Assembly: GCF_015624505.1 (NCBI RefSeq)
Contig: NZ_CP061379.1
Coordinates: forward strand, 1,178,001-1,242,000
Reading direction: 5' to 3'
Length of the DNA: 64,000 nucleotides
Source of the DNA: Bradyrhizobium commune
GTDB taxonomy: Bacteria; Pseudomonadota; Alphaproteobacteria; Rhizobiales; Xanthobacteraceae
Part shown: piece by piece, positions 1-8,685 of the stretch
Position numbering within the stretch: position 1 is the stretch's first letter
How the letters are laid out: each line of letters begins with the position of its first letter
Translations under genes and position numbers: made by a program
The notes under the pieces: generated by a model
Told to the model about the DNA's origin: nothing
What the model saw: only the letters and a program-made list of their open reading frames with translations
Databases searched by the model: none

Positions 1-123
1 CCGCCGCTGGAGGCGCAGATGCTGCGCTCGCGCGGCGAGCGCTACCGCGCCTATCAGGCGCGCACCAGCATGTTCTTTCCCCTGCCGCCCAAACAAGAAC
101 AGACCAAGGGAGTGGTCGCATGA
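1..123 (+). CDS. DUF1295 family membrane protein, C-terminal fragment
   Basis: Only the last 40 codons lie in the window; the start is upstream of base 1. The tail reads RSRGERYRAYQARTSMFFP and ends in a PPK-containing stretch, which resembles the C-terminus of DUF1295 (steroid 5-alpha-reductase-like) integral membrane proteins. Its TGA overlaps the ATG of the next gene by 4 bp (ATGA), so the two are probably translationally coupled. A DUF1295 protein beside a cyclopropane-synthase-like methyltransferase is a recurrent pair in alphaproteobacteria and suggests membrane-lipid modification. The family call rests on a short tail, so it is moderate. Confidence 0.6.
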   Translation, partial: PPLEAQMLRSRGERYRAYQARTSMFFPLPPKQEQTKGVVA

Positions 124-1148
124 GCGTCGCCTCCACCATCATCGGGACTGCCGAACGCGTGCCGCTGCCGGACCTTGTGGTCCGCGCCGCGATCCAGCGC
201 CTGTGCTCGCGCACCGCGACGCGCCTTGCCGCGCACAGCGCGTCCGACGATGCCGCCTTCGCGGGACGGATGATGTTGCGGCCGATCGCCGAGCATACCG
301 ACGCCGCCAACATCCAGCATTACGAAGTGCCGCAAAGCTTCTTCGCGCAGGTGCTGGGCCCCAACCGCAAATATTCGTCCTGCTTCTACAAGACCGATGC
401 GACCACCTTGCAGGAGGCGGAGGAGGAGGCGCTGCGCCAGACCGTCGAGCATGCCGGCCTCGCCGACGGCCAGACCATTCTCGAGCTCGGCTGCGGCTGG
501 GGTTCGCTGTCGCTGTGGATGGCGCGTCAGTTTCCGCACGCGAAGATCACCGCCGTGTCGAACTCGCAGTCGCAGCGCGCCTATATCGAGGACATCGCGC
601 AGCAGCGCGGGCTCTTGAATTTGCGCGTCGTCACCGCCGATATGAACGTGTACGCGCCGGAAGGCCAGTTCGACCGCATCGTCTCGGTCGAGATGTTCGA
701 GCACATGATGAACTGGCGCAAGCTGATGACGCGCGTGCGCTCATGGCTCGCCCCCGAGGGGCGCTTCCTCATGCACATCTTCACCCACCGCGCCGGCTCT
801 TATCTGTTCGACCGCGCCAATCGCGAGGACTGGAACGCGCAGCACTTCTTCACCGGCGGGGTGATGCCGAGCCATCATCTCATCCGGCAATATGCCGACA
901 TCTTCGACATCGAGAAGGAATGGTGCTGGAGCGGCGCGCATTATCAGCGCACGGCAAATGACTGGCTCGCCAATTTCGATCGCAATCGCGACGCGATCGA
1001 AGCGACCTTGCGCAACGTCTATGGCGACGAAACTTACCTATGGATTCGCCGCTGGCGCTGGTTCTTCCTCGCGACAGCAGGCCTGTTCGGCTACGCCGAC
1101 GGAACGGAGTGGGGCGTCAGCCACTACCGGATGAAGGCGGCGGATTAG
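120..1148 (+). CDS. Cyclopropane-fatty-acyl-phospholipid synthase family SAM methyltransferase
   Basis: This 342-residue protein carries the SAM-binding motif ELGCGWG at residues 122-128, followed by SVEMFEHM and a C-terminal region with GGVMPSHH and GVSHYRM, as in the cyclopropane synthase (CFA) fold. Known family members transfer a methylene or methyl group from SAM to the double bond of an unsaturated phospholipid acyl chain at the cytoplasmic face of the membrane. The N-terminal CFA domain is short compared with the E. coli enzyme (382 aa), so it may be a methyltransferase with a different lipid substrate. The start is fixed by the ATGA overlap with the upstream DUF1295 gene. Confidence 0.8.
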   Translation: MSVASTIIGTAERVPLPDLVVRAAIQRLCSRTATRLAAHSASDDAAFAGRMMLRPIAEHTDAANIQHYEVPQSFFAQVLGPNRKYSSCFYKTDATTLQEAEEEALRQTVEHAGLADGQTILELGCGWGSLSLWMARQFPHAKITAVSNSQSQRAYIEDIAQQRGLLNLRVVTADMNVYAPEGQFDRIVSVEMFEHMMNWRKLMTRVRSWLAPEGRFLMHIFTHRAGSYLFDRANREDWNAQHFFTGGVMPSHHLIRQYADIFDIEKEWCWSGAHYQRTANDWLANFDRNRDAIEATLRNVYGDETYLWIRRWRWFFLATAGLFGYADGTEWGVSHYRMKAAD

Positions 1149-1163
1149 CGGGCACGATCGTGA

Positions 1164-1505
1164 CTAGGCAGCCTTGCGGGCTCGCGGCTTCGCTGACCTG
1201 CGCGGCTTGCCGGGCTTTCTCGGCAAGGGACGCGCAGTCAAACCTAAGCCTAGCGCGCGCAACACCCCCAGCATCGTCGAAAATTCCGGGTTGCCCGCCT
1301 CGCCGAGGGCCTTGTACAACCCCTCGCGGCTCAGCCCCGCAGATTTTGCGATCTCGCTCATGCCGCGGGCACGCGCAACAATATTCACAGCGTCACGGAT
1401 GAATGCCGCGTCACCAGTCTCAAGCGCCGCCGTAATGAATTCGGCCTGCGCTTCCGGCGTATCCAAATATTCCGCCGCATCAAATGGTGTCGTTTTCAGC
1501 GCCAT
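1164..1505 (-). CDS. HTH antitoxin of a RelE/HigB-type addiction module
   Basis: The 113-residue protein has the arrangement of the addiction-module antidote family: an N-terminal DAAEYLDTPE region, a helix-turn-helix around residues 50-85 (EIAKSAGLSREGLYKAL, then a GNPEFSTMLGVLRALG segment) and a basic Arg/Lys/Pro-rich tail. Antitoxins of this type bind and neutralise the partner toxin and repress their own operon. The ATG at 1505 lies 4 bp after the toxin stop, so toxin precedes antitoxin as in HigBA-like modules. The same frame stays open further upstream, but that extension overlaps the toxin and is not used. Confidence 0.82.
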   Translation of the reverse strand: MALKTTPFDAAEYLDTPEAQAEFITAALETGDAAFIRDAVNIVARARGMSEIAKSAGLSREGLYKALGEAGNPEFSTMLGVLRALGLGLTARPLPRKPGKPRRSAKPRARKAA

Positions 1506-1509
1506 CGCT

Positions 1510-1803
1510 TTACTCCAGTTCCGCAAGCATCGCACGTGCCCGCTTGATGTCCGCGTCTTGCTTTCGCTTGTCGCCACCGCAGAGCAGGATGACCATCGCG
1601 GCTCCGCGTTGCGCCGCATAGAGTCGGTATCCCGGGCCGTAGTCGATTCTGAATTCAGACAGGCCCGCACCCAAGGACTTCACGTCGCCAAGCGCGCCCC
1701 GTTCGATCAATGCGATTCGGCTTGCGATGCGCGCAACTGCGCGACGGTCGCGTAACCCGGCAAGCCAGCCTCGAAATGCTTCAGTCTGTACAACATCGAC
1801 CAC
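1510..1803 (-). CDS. RelE/HigB-like toxin (addiction module killer protein)
   Basis: Translation from a GTG at 1803 gives 97 residues. The motifs DVKSLGAGLSEFRIDYG, GYRLY and LLCGGDKRKQDADI are characteristic of the HI1419-like killer-protein branch of the RelE/ParE fold. Family members are mRNA interferases or gyrase poisons; which applies here cannot be read from the sequence. The frame is open upstream to 2007, but the added residues do not look like the family, and the family start coincides with the GTG. No clear Shine-Dalgarno sequence precedes it. It forms a two-gene unit with the antitoxin immediately downstream. Confidence 0.8.
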   Translation of the reverse strand: MVDVVQTEAFRGWLAGLRDRRAVARIASRIALIERGALGDVKSLGAGLSEFRIDYGPGYRLYAAQRGAAMVILLCGGDKRKQDADIKRARAMLAELE

Positions 1804-2178
1804 GAATGAGAATGTAAACCATAGTTCACAGCAAGGCAAGGCTGGGTGAGCGGATGTCACGTGCCGTATGCGATGGCATCGTCCGCATGCGAGAGGGGAG
1901 CGAGCGCGGCTCGACCGATCAACCTGAAGCCATTCCGCTCCCGACGTTGCGATGTTCTGTCGCAGCACGCCGCGACGGAACCCTGACTCACAATCCGGTG
2001 AGTCCACAAAAGGCCCCTGACCTCAGCACGATAGGCTCGTGTGACATTGAGCCGCCCGCGCGATGCGTTGCGTCGCAGCAAGTCCCTTCTATTTTGATCG
2101 CGTCAGCCGCGCAGAATTGTCCAGAACGGGTCCGCGCGGCGCGCGATCAGTTTCAACAATTTCGGGGCACCCCTCTTC
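1804..2178. other. Intergenic region, nothing recognised
   Basis: This stretch separates the divergent toxin-antitoxin module and efflux operon and must hold both promoters. No convincing reading frame, RNA gene or strong hairpin was seen. No TetR-type regulator, which often accompanies RND operons, is encoded here. Confidence 0.5.
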
Positions 2179-3369
2179 ATGTCAGGACTTCGAGCGCGAT
2201 CGGCATGCGTTGCAATGATGCTCGCGGCCTTTGCGCCGCTGCTGGGCGCTTGCGATGAATCCTCTTCCGCTGTCTCCGCCCAGCCCTCCGAACCCGATGT
2301 CAGCGTCGTCGTCGTCAAGCCGCAAGCCCGCGCCGTGGTGCGCGAGTTGCCCGGCCGGATCGCGCCGACGCGTGTCGCCGAGGTGCGGCCGCGCGTCTCC
2401 GGCATCGTGGTCGAGCGCCTGTTCCGGCAGGGCAGCGAGGTGAAGGCGGGCGATCCGCTCTATCGCATCGATCCGCGTCCGTTCGAGGTCGAGGTGCTCG
2501 CCAACGAAGCCGCGCTCGCCAAGGCCGACGCTGGCCTAATGCAGGCGCAGCGGCAGGCGCGCCGCATCGCGACGCTGACCAGCCAGCGCGCGGCACCTGA
2601 AGCCGAGAACGAAAAGACCATCGCCGCCGAGCTTCAGGCCAAGGCCGAAGTCGAGGGCCGCAAGGCCGACCTCGCGCGCGCAAAGCTCAATCTCGATTAT
2701 GCCACCGTGCGCGCCCCGATCGACGGCGTGGTCGGCGCGGCCCTCGTCAGCGAAGGCGCGCTCGTGGTGCAGAACGAGACCAATCTTGCCACCGTGCAGC
2801 AGCTCGACCCGATCTATGCCGACTTCACCCAGTCGGTGACCGAGCTCAACCAGCTCCGCCGCGCCTTCGAGACCGGCGATCTCGATCGCATCGCGGCCGA
2901 TGCCGTCAAGGTGCGCCTCGTGCTCGACGACAACGCGGTCTATGCGCTCGACGGCAAGCTGCTGTTCTCCGAGGCCAAGGTCGACGCCCATACTGGTCAG
3001 GTGACCTTGCGCGGCGAGTTCCGCAATCCCAAGCGCGAGCTGCTGCCGGGCATGTATGTTCGCGTCCGGCTCGACCAGGGCCTCGACTCTGACGCGATCG
3101 CCGTGCCGCAGCAGGCGGTGCAGCGCAATGGCGGCGGCGGCAGCGAGGTGTTCGTCGTCAAGGACGACAACCGCATTGTGGTGCAGCCGGTGCGCACCGG
3201 CTCGGTGCAGGACGGCATCTGGTTCGTCACCGACGGACTGAAGGCCGGCGACAAGGTCGTGGTCGAAGGCTTTCAGAAGTTCGCTGCCGGCGACAAGGTC
3301 AAGCCGCAATCCTGGTCGGAAGCGGATGCGACCGCCGATGTCAGGCACGCCCTCAAGGTCACGCGGTAA
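2179..3369 (+). CDS. RND efflux periplasmic adaptor (membrane fusion protein), lipoprotein
   Basis: This 396-residue AcrA/MexA-type adaptor begins with a lipoprotein signal whose lipobox LLGAC places the acylated cysteine at residue 25. It then has the usual order: a lipoyl/barrel-sandwich half (PRVSGIVVERLFRQGSEVKAG), a coiled-coil hairpin rich in Ala, Lys and Glu (about residues 105-165), the second lipoyl half (ATVRAPIDGVVG), a beta-barrel and a membrane-proximal domain ending with GDKVVVEGFQK. It would link the downstream pump to an outer-membrane channel. The pump gene starts 6 bp after its stop. No TolC-like gene is adjacent. Confidence 0.93.
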   Translation: MSGLRARSACVAMMLAAFAPLLGACDESSSAVSAQPSEPDVSVVVVKPQARAVVRELPGRIAPTRVAEVRPRVSGIVVERLFRQGSEVKAGDPLYRIDPRPFEVEVLANEAALAKADAGLMQAQRQARRIATLTSQRAAPEAENEKTIAAELQAKAEVEGRKADLARAKLNLDYATVRAPIDGVVGAALVSEGALVVQNETNLATVQQLDPIYADFTQSVTELNQLRRAFETGDLDRIAADAVKVRLVLDDNAVYALDGKLLFSEAKVDAHTGQVTLRGEFRNPKRELLPGMYVRVRLDQGLDSDAIAVPQQAVQRNGGGGSEVFVVKDDNRIVVQPVRTGSVQDGIWFVTDGLKAGDKVVVEGFQKFAAGDKVKPQSWSEADATADVRHALKVTR

Positions 3370-3375
3370 CGCGCC

Positions 3376-6300
3376 ATGCCGAGCTTCTTCATCGACAGGC
3401 CGATCTTCGCCTGGGTCGTCGCGCTGTTCATCTGTCTGATCGGCGCGATCTCGATCCCGCTATTGCCGATCGCGCAATATCCGATCATCGCACCGCCCTC
3501 GATCTCGATCTCGACCAGCTATCCGGGTGCGTCGCCGGAAAACCTCTACAACAGCGTCACGCGGCTGATCGAGGAGGAGCTCAACGGCGCCTCCGGCATC
3601 CTCAATTTCGAATCGACCAGCGACTCGCTGGGCCAGGTCGAGATAACAGCCAATTTCCAACCGGGCACTGATACCAGTGCGGCCTCCGTCGAGGTGCAGA
3701 ACCGCATCAAGCGCGTCGAGGCGCGGCTGCCGCGCGCGGTGATCCAGCAGGGCATATTGATCGAGGAAGCCTCCAGCGCGGTGCTCCAGATCATCACGCT
3801 GAACTCGACCGACGGCAGCCTCGACGAGGTTGGGCTGGGCGACTTCATGATCCGCAACGTGCTCGGCGAGATCCGGCGTATTCCCGGCGTCGGCCGCGCC
3901 ACGCTCTATTCGACCGAGCGCAGTCTTCGTGTCTGGGTCGATCCGGCAAAACTCGTCGGCTATGGGTTGACGGCAGACGACGTCAACAAGGCGATATCAG
4001 CGCAGAACGCGCAGGTCGCCTCAGGCAGCATCGGCGCCGAGCCGTCGACGGCGAGCCAGCGCACCTCCGCCCTGGTGCTGGTCAAGGGCCAGCTCTCTTC
4101 TCCGGACGAATTCGGCGCCATCATCCTGCGCGCCAATGCCGACGGCTCGACCGTGCGCTTGCGCGACGTCGCGCGCGTCGAGGTCGGCGGCCTCAGCTAT
4201 CAGTTCAACACCCGGCTCAACGGCAAGCCGACTGCGGGTCTGTCCGTGCTGATGTCGCCGACCGGCAATGCGCTGGCGACCGCGAGCGCGGTCGACGAGA
4301 AGATGAAGGAGCTGTCGCGCTTCTTCCCGGCCAACATCTCCTATGAAATCCCCTACAACATCACGCCGGTGGTCGAGGCCTCGATCAAGAAGGTGCTGTC
4401 GACGCTGGTCGAGGCCGTCGTGCTGGTATTCGCAGTGATGTTCCTGTTTCTCCAGAACATCCGCTACACCATCATCCCGACCATCGTGGTGCCGGTAGCG
4501 CTGTTGGGCGCTTGTACCATTCTGCTGCTTGCCGGCTACTCCATCAACATGCTCAGCATGTTCGGCATGGTGCTCGCGGTCGGCATTCTCGTCGACGACG
4601 CCATCGTGGTGGTCGAGAACGTCGAGCGCATCATGGCGGAGGAAGGCCTGCCGCCGAAGGAGGCGACGCGCAAGGCGATGTCGCAGATCACTGGTGCCAT
4701 CATCGGCATCACGCTGGTGCTGATGGCGGTGTTCGTGCCGATGGCGTTCTTCCCGGGCTCGGTCGGCATCATCTATCGCCAGTTCTCGGTGACCATGGTC
4801 GCGGCGATCGGCTTCTCCGCCTTCCTGGCGCTGTCGCTGACGCCGGCGCTGTGCGCGACCCTGCTCAAGCCCGTCGCGGCCGGCCACGCTCACGCGAGGC
4901 GAGGCGTGTTCGGCTGGTTCAACCGCATGCTCGAAGGCGGCAAGGAAGGCTATTCCCGCACCGTCGGCTTCTCGCTGAAGCGCACCGGGCGCCTGATGCT
5001 GGTCTATGTCGCGCTGCTGGCCGGCCTGTCCTGGGCCTTCGTCAATCTGCCCGGCGGCTTCCTTCCGGTCGACGACCAGGGCTTTGTCACCACCGACGTG
5101 CAGACGCCGTCGGACTCGTCCTACGGCCGCACCGAGGCGGTGATCGAAAAGGTCGAAAAATATCTGGCGCAGCGGCCGGGCGTGGGCAACGTCACCTTCC
5201 TCACCGGCTTCAGCTTCTCCGGCCAGGGCATGAACACCGCGCAAGCCTTCATCACGCTGAAGGATTGGTCGGAGCGTGGACCGAAGGAGTCCGCTGCCGC
5301 GATCGTCAACGACATCAATCGGGATCTGTCGTCGTCGATCCGCGACGCCAAGATCTCCGCGCTCCAGCCGCCGCCGATCGACAATCTCGGCAACTCGTCC
5401 GGCTTCTCGTTCCGTCTCCAGGATCGTGGCCAGAAGGGCTATCCGGCCCTGATGCGCGCCGCCGATCAGCTGATCGCGGAAGCCAATGCCAGCCCGGTGT
5501 TGCAGAAGGTCTATGTCGAGGGCCTCCCTGAGGCCGGCGTGGTCAATCTCGTGATCGACCGCGAAAAGGCCGGCGCCTTTGGCGTCACCTTCGAGGACAT
5601 CAACAACACGATCTCGACCAATCTCGGTTCGAACTACATCAACGACTTCCCGAACCGCGGCCGCATGCAGCGCGTCGTGGTGCAGGCCGATAGTCGCGAC
5701 CGCATGAAGACCGAGGACATCCTCAACTACAACGTCAAGAACTCCCACGGCCAGCTGGTGCCACTCTCCTCCTTTGCCACGGTCGAATGGTCGCGCGGCC
5801 CGACCCAGATCGCCGGCTTCAACTATTATCCGGCCGTGCGCATCTCGGGCGAAGCCAAGCCCGGCTTCACCTCGGGCGATGCCATCGCCGAGATGGAGCG
5901 GCTCGCCGGCAAGCTGCCGCGCGGCTTCGGGTATGAATGGACCGGCCAATCGCTCCAGGAAAAGCTGTCAGGCTCGCAGGCGCCGTTCCTGCTGGCGCTG
6001 TCGGTGTTCGTGGTGTTCCTGTGTCTGGCCGCACTCTACGAGAGCTGGACCATTCCGCTTGCGGTGCTGCTCACGGTGCCACTCGGCATCGTCGGCGCGG
6101 TGGTGGCGGCGATGCTGCGCGGTTTGCCGAACGACGTCTATTTCACCGTCGGCCTGATCACCATCATTGGCCTCGCCGCCAAGGACGCCATCCTGATCAT
6201 CGAGTTCGCCAAGGATCTGCGCAAAGAGGGCAAGCCATTGGTCGAAGCGACGATCGAGGCCTGTCGCCTGCGCTTCCGTCCGATCCTGATGACCGGCCTT

Positions 6301-6531
6301 GCCTTCATCTGCGGCGTGCTGCCGATGGCCATTGCCCACGGCGCCGGCGGCGCCAGCCAGCAATCGCTCGGCACCGTCGTGATGGGCGGCATGATCGCGG
6401 TGGTGATTTTGGCACTCTTGATGGTGCCGGTGTTCTTCGTGTCCGTGCAGCGCGTGCTGGCGGGAGACCGGGAGAAGGTGGCGAAGGTCGAAGGCGAGAC
6501 GTATGGGCCGCCGGCGCCGGTGAGGCCATAG
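3376..6531 (+). CDS. RND multidrug efflux permease, HAE1 (AcrB/MexB) family
   Basis: At 1051 residues it matches the normal AcrB length. It begins with the conserved MPSFFIDRPIFAWV. TM4 carries the proton-relay pair D407-D408 (in GILVDDAIVVVEN), and a lysine at about residue 936 (AAKDAILIIEF) corresponds to AcrB K940 in TM10. Two halves of six membrane helices each flank large periplasmic loops, as in proton-driven drug exporters of the inner membrane. It forms a two-gene operon with the adaptor. The substrate cannot be inferred; hydrophobic drugs or plant phenolics are typical for the family. Confidence 0.95.
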   Translation: MPSFFIDRPIFAWVVALFICLIGAISIPLLPIAQYPIIAPPSISISTSYPGASPENLYNSVTRLIEEELNGASGILNFESTSDSLGQVEITANFQPGTDTSAASVEVQNRIKRVEARLPRAVIQQGILIEEASSAVLQIITLNSTDGSLDEVGLGDFMIRNVLGEIRRIPGVGRATLYSTERSLRVWVDPAKLVGYGLTADDVNKAISAQNAQVASGSIGAEPSTASQRTSALVLVKGQLSSPDEFGAIILRANADGSTVRLRDVARVEVGGLSYQFNTRLNGKPTAGLSVLMSPTGNALATASAVDEKMKELSRFFPANISYEIPYNITPVVEASIKKVLSTLVEAVVLVFAVMFLFLQNIRYTIIPTIVVPVALLGACTILLLAGYSINMLSMFGMVLAVGILVDDAIVVVENVERIMAEEGLPPKEATRKAMSQITGAIIGITLVLMAVFVPMAFFPGSVGIIYRQFSVTMVAAIGFSAFLALSLTPALCATLLKPVAAGHAHARRGVFGWFNRMLEGGKEGYSRTVGFSLKRTGRLMLVYVALLAGLSWAFVNLPGGFLPVDDQGFVTTDVQTPSDSSYGRTEAVIEKVEKYLAQRPGVGNVTFLTGFSFSGQGMNTAQAFITLKDWSERGPKESAAAIVNDINRDLSSSIRDAKISALQPPPIDNLGNSSGFSFRLQDRGQKGYPALMRAADQLIAEANASPVLQKVYVEGLPEAGVVNLVIDREKAGAFGVTFEDINNTISTNLGSNYINDFPNRGRMQRVVVQADSRDRMKTEDILNYNVKNSHGQLVPLSSFATVEWSRGPTQIAGFNYYPAVRISGEAKPGFTSGDAIAEMERLAGKLPRGFGYEWTGQSLQEKLSGSQAPFLLALSVFVVFLCLAALYESWTIPLAVLLTVPLGIVGAVVAAMLRGLPNDVYFTVGLITIIGLAAKDAILIIEFAKDLRKEGKPLVEATIEACRLRFRPILMTGLAFICGVLPMAIAHGAGGASQQSLGTVVMGGMIAVVILALLMVPVFFVSVQRVLAGDREKVAKVEGETYGPPAPVRP

Positions 6532-6560
6532 GCACGAGCGCGTTGGCGGTTGCTTTCTTC

Positions 6561-6704
6561 GCCTCTCCCCGCTTGCGGGGAGAGGCCGTATCGCATCGTG
6601 AGATGCGATACGGGTGAGGGGACTCTCCGCGAGTCCAACTTGTACCGAATTTTCGGAGGCAGCCCCTCACCCCAACCCTCTCCCCGTAAGAACGGGGCGA
6701 GGGA
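6561..6704. repeat. Composite palindromic repeat element
   Basis: A chain of hairpins: gcctctcccc/ggggagaggc with a tiny loop (6561-6586), then an 11-bp stem cgtatcgcatc/gatgcgatacg (6587-6612), then GGTGAGGGG and CCCCTCACC segments and a final ccctctccccg/cggggcgaggg stem ending near 6704. Related composites occur at 17311-17467 and 24576-24820. It lies between the convergent RND operon and the inositol-phosphatase gene and could slow both transcripts, but it has no T-tract. Confidence 0.8.
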
Positions 6705-6731
6705 GTGCATCATTGATGCGTCGCGCTACCC

Positions 6732-7517
6732 CTACCTCCGCAACACCTTCACCAGTTCCCCGTGCACGTACTCGTTCCCGCACACTACGTCGCCCGTGAC
6801 CAGCGCATCGCCCGGCGTGTTGATGTCGCTGATCGTGCCGCCCGCTTCCTTCACCATCAACAGGCCGGCCGCGATGTCCCAGGATTGCAGATTGCGTTCC
6901 CAATAGCCGTCGAGGCGGCCGGCGGCGACGAAGGCGAGGTCAAGCGAGGCGGCGCCGAAGCGGCGCAGGCCTGCGACGCGATCCTGGATCGCGGTCATCT
7001 CGCGGCGGAATTCCTCGTGGTCGCCGCGGCCGATATGGGGCAGCCCGCAGGCCACCACGCATTCGTTGAGCTGGCGGCGGCCGGCCACGCGCAGGCGCTG
7101 GTCGTTGAGGAAGGCGCCCTTGCCGCGCTCGGCGATGTAGAGCTCGTCATTGGCGGGGTTGTAGATCACGCCGGCGATTACCGTGCCTTCGCGCGACAGC
7201 CCGATCGAGATCGCGAATTGCGGGATGCCGTGCAGGAAGTTGGTGGTGCCGTCCAGGGGATCGACGATCCAGGTGTGGCTCTTGTCAGAGCCTTCGCGCA
7301 TTCCCCCTTCCTCGCCGATGAAGCCATAGCCGGGCCGTGCCTTGGCGAGGTCCTGATAGAGGATCTCTTCGGCGCGCTTGTCGGCGAGCGAGACGAAATT
7401 CGCCGGGCCCTTCAGCGAGACCTGCAAATGCTCGATCTCGCCGAGATCGCGCTTGAGGCTGCGGCCGGCGCGGCGCGCCGCTTTGACCATGACGTTGATA
7501 GTGGCGGAATACAGCAT
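6732..7517 (-). CDS. Inositol monophosphatase family protein
   Basis: From the ATG at 7517 this is 261 residues, the usual size for SuhB-type enzymes. The metal-binding signature is complete: GEEGG, then DPLDGTTNFLHG, then WDIAAG near the C-terminus. The family performs Mg2+-dependent, Li+-sensitive hydrolysis of inositol-1-phosphate and related sugar phosphates in the cytoplasm; in bacteria SuhB also acts in rRNA antitermination. The frame stays open upstream, but those extra residues are low-complexity and not family-like. It is the last gene of the minus-strand run that starts with tkt. Confidence 0.88.
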   Translation of the reverse strand: MLYSATINVMVKAARRAGRSLKRDLGEIEHLQVSLKGPANFVSLADKRAEEILYQDLAKARPGYGFIGEEGGMREGSDKSHTWIVDPLDGTTNFLHGIPQFAISIGLSREGTVIAGVIYNPANDELYIAERGKGAFLNDQRLRVAGRRQLNECVVACGLPHIGRGDHEEFRREMTAIQDRVAGLRRFGAASLDLAFVAAGRLDGYWERNLQSWDIAAGLLMVKEAGGTISDINTPGDALVTGDVVCGNEYVHGELVKVLRR

Positions 7518-7602
7518 GAGCTCTGATCTTGATCGGGGGCGAGAGGCGCGAAACCGCGCCATTTGAGGGGATTGGGTGCCCCGCGAGGGGCCGCACGTCA
7601 AG

Positions 7603-8676
7603 TCATTTGGTCCCGAGCCATTTCCTGGCGGCGGCCTCGGCCTTGGCGCGGTCATCTGCGGGAAGGTCCGCCAGTTGCTTGTCGAGCTCAGGATCGCCCT
7701 TACCGGCGGTTTTCGCCACCAGGTGCCATTTGAAGCCCTCGACCTTGTCCGCGGGCGCGCCCACGCCGTTGATCAGCACCCAGGCCAGCCGGTTCTGCGC
7801 GATCGGTGAGTTCTGGCGGGACGCCTTGCGCAGCAGCGCGACCGCGGCGGGCTTGTTCTGCGGCGTGCCGGTGCCGTTGAACAGCGCGATGGCATATTCG
7901 ACCTCGGCATCGACATTGTCCGCGAGCGAAGCCGCCTGGAGCAGCCGCACCGCCTTGTCGGGGTCCTTCGGCACGCCGGTGCCTTCCTTGTAGAAGGTCG
8001 CGAGCGCGTATTGCGCCTCGGGCAGGCCGGCGTCCGCCGCCTGGCGCAACAGCTCGGCGGAACGCTTGACGTCCTGCGGCAGCGTCTGGCCGTCGAGATA
8101 GAGCAGCGCGAGATTATAGGCGGCCTTGGGCTCGCCGAGCTTGGCGGAAGAGGCCATCAGCTTCACGGCTTCGCCCTTGTCGACCGGGCCGCCGCGACCG
8201 GACATGCGCAGCATCGCGAGCGCGAACATCGCCTCGCGGTCGCCGGCGTCGGACGCGCGCTTGTACCATTCGACCGCCTTGGCGTAGTCGCGCCTGATGC
8301 CCATGGCGTTGGAATAGAGCTCGCCCAGCATGGTCATGGCCTTGGCATCGCCGGTCTTGGCGCGCGCGCTGGCGAGATCGAACGCGGTCTTGTATTGGCC
8401 GCGCTGATAGGCGCCGAACACCAGATCGACATTGGAATTGTCGGCGGGGGGCGCGGGGATCACGGTTGCAGGCAGCGTCGGGCTCGGCGAGGCCGACGGT
8501 TTTGGCGCCGCCTCCTTTTTCTTCTTGGTGATCGTGTGCGGGGCTGCTTTGGGTTTCTCCTTGGCCTTCTCAGCCGACGGGCTCGGCACCGTGGCCGGCG
8601 GCGCGATCTGGACCTGTGCGGCTGCGGGCGCTGCCAGCAGCAGCGCGGCGAGAAGGGCGATGCGGGAGAGCGTCAT
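7603..8676 (-). CDS. Secreted Sel1-like (TPR) repeat protein
   Basis: This 357-residue protein starts with a signal peptide (MTLSRIALLAALLLAAPAAAQ), then a Pro/Lys/Ala-rich linker of about 70 residues, then about six Sel1-type repeats (for example AKAVEWYKRASDAGDREAMFALAML, with glycine-centred turns) and a C-terminal tail. Sel1 repeats form a superhelical scaffold for protein binding, often in cell-envelope or signalling complexes. It starts 9 bp downstream of the ThiE-like gene stop, so it probably belongs to the same transcript. Its partner is unknown. Confidence 0.82.
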   Translation of the reverse strand: MTLSRIALLAALLLAAPAAAQVQIAPPATVPSPSAEKAKEKPKAAPHTITKKKKEAAPKPSASPSPTLPATVIPAPPADNSNVDLVFGAYQRGQYKTAFDLASARAKTGDAKAMTMLGELYSNAMGIRRDYAKAVEWYKRASDAGDREAMFALAMLRMSGRGGPVDKGEAVKLMASSAKLGEPKAAYNLALLYLDGQTLPQDVKRSAELLRQAADAGLPEAQYALATFYKEGTGVPKDPDKAVRLLQAASLADNVDAEVEYAIALFNGTGTPQNKPAAVALLRKASRQNSPIAQNRLAWVLINGVGAPADKVEGFKWHLVAKTAGKGDPELDKQLADLPADDRAKAEAAARKWLGTK

Positions 8677-8685
8677 CTCGGGCGC

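Noticed and set aside
54..704. Minus-strand frame opposite the cyclopropane-synthase-like gene
   Set aside because: It overlaps a certain gene and has shadow-type composition.
4021..5949. A 642-codon open frame on the minus strand inside the RND pump gene
   Set aside because: It is antisense to a certain gene. The His/Arg/Asp/Gly-rich composition is what the high-GC third positions of the pump produce on the other strand.
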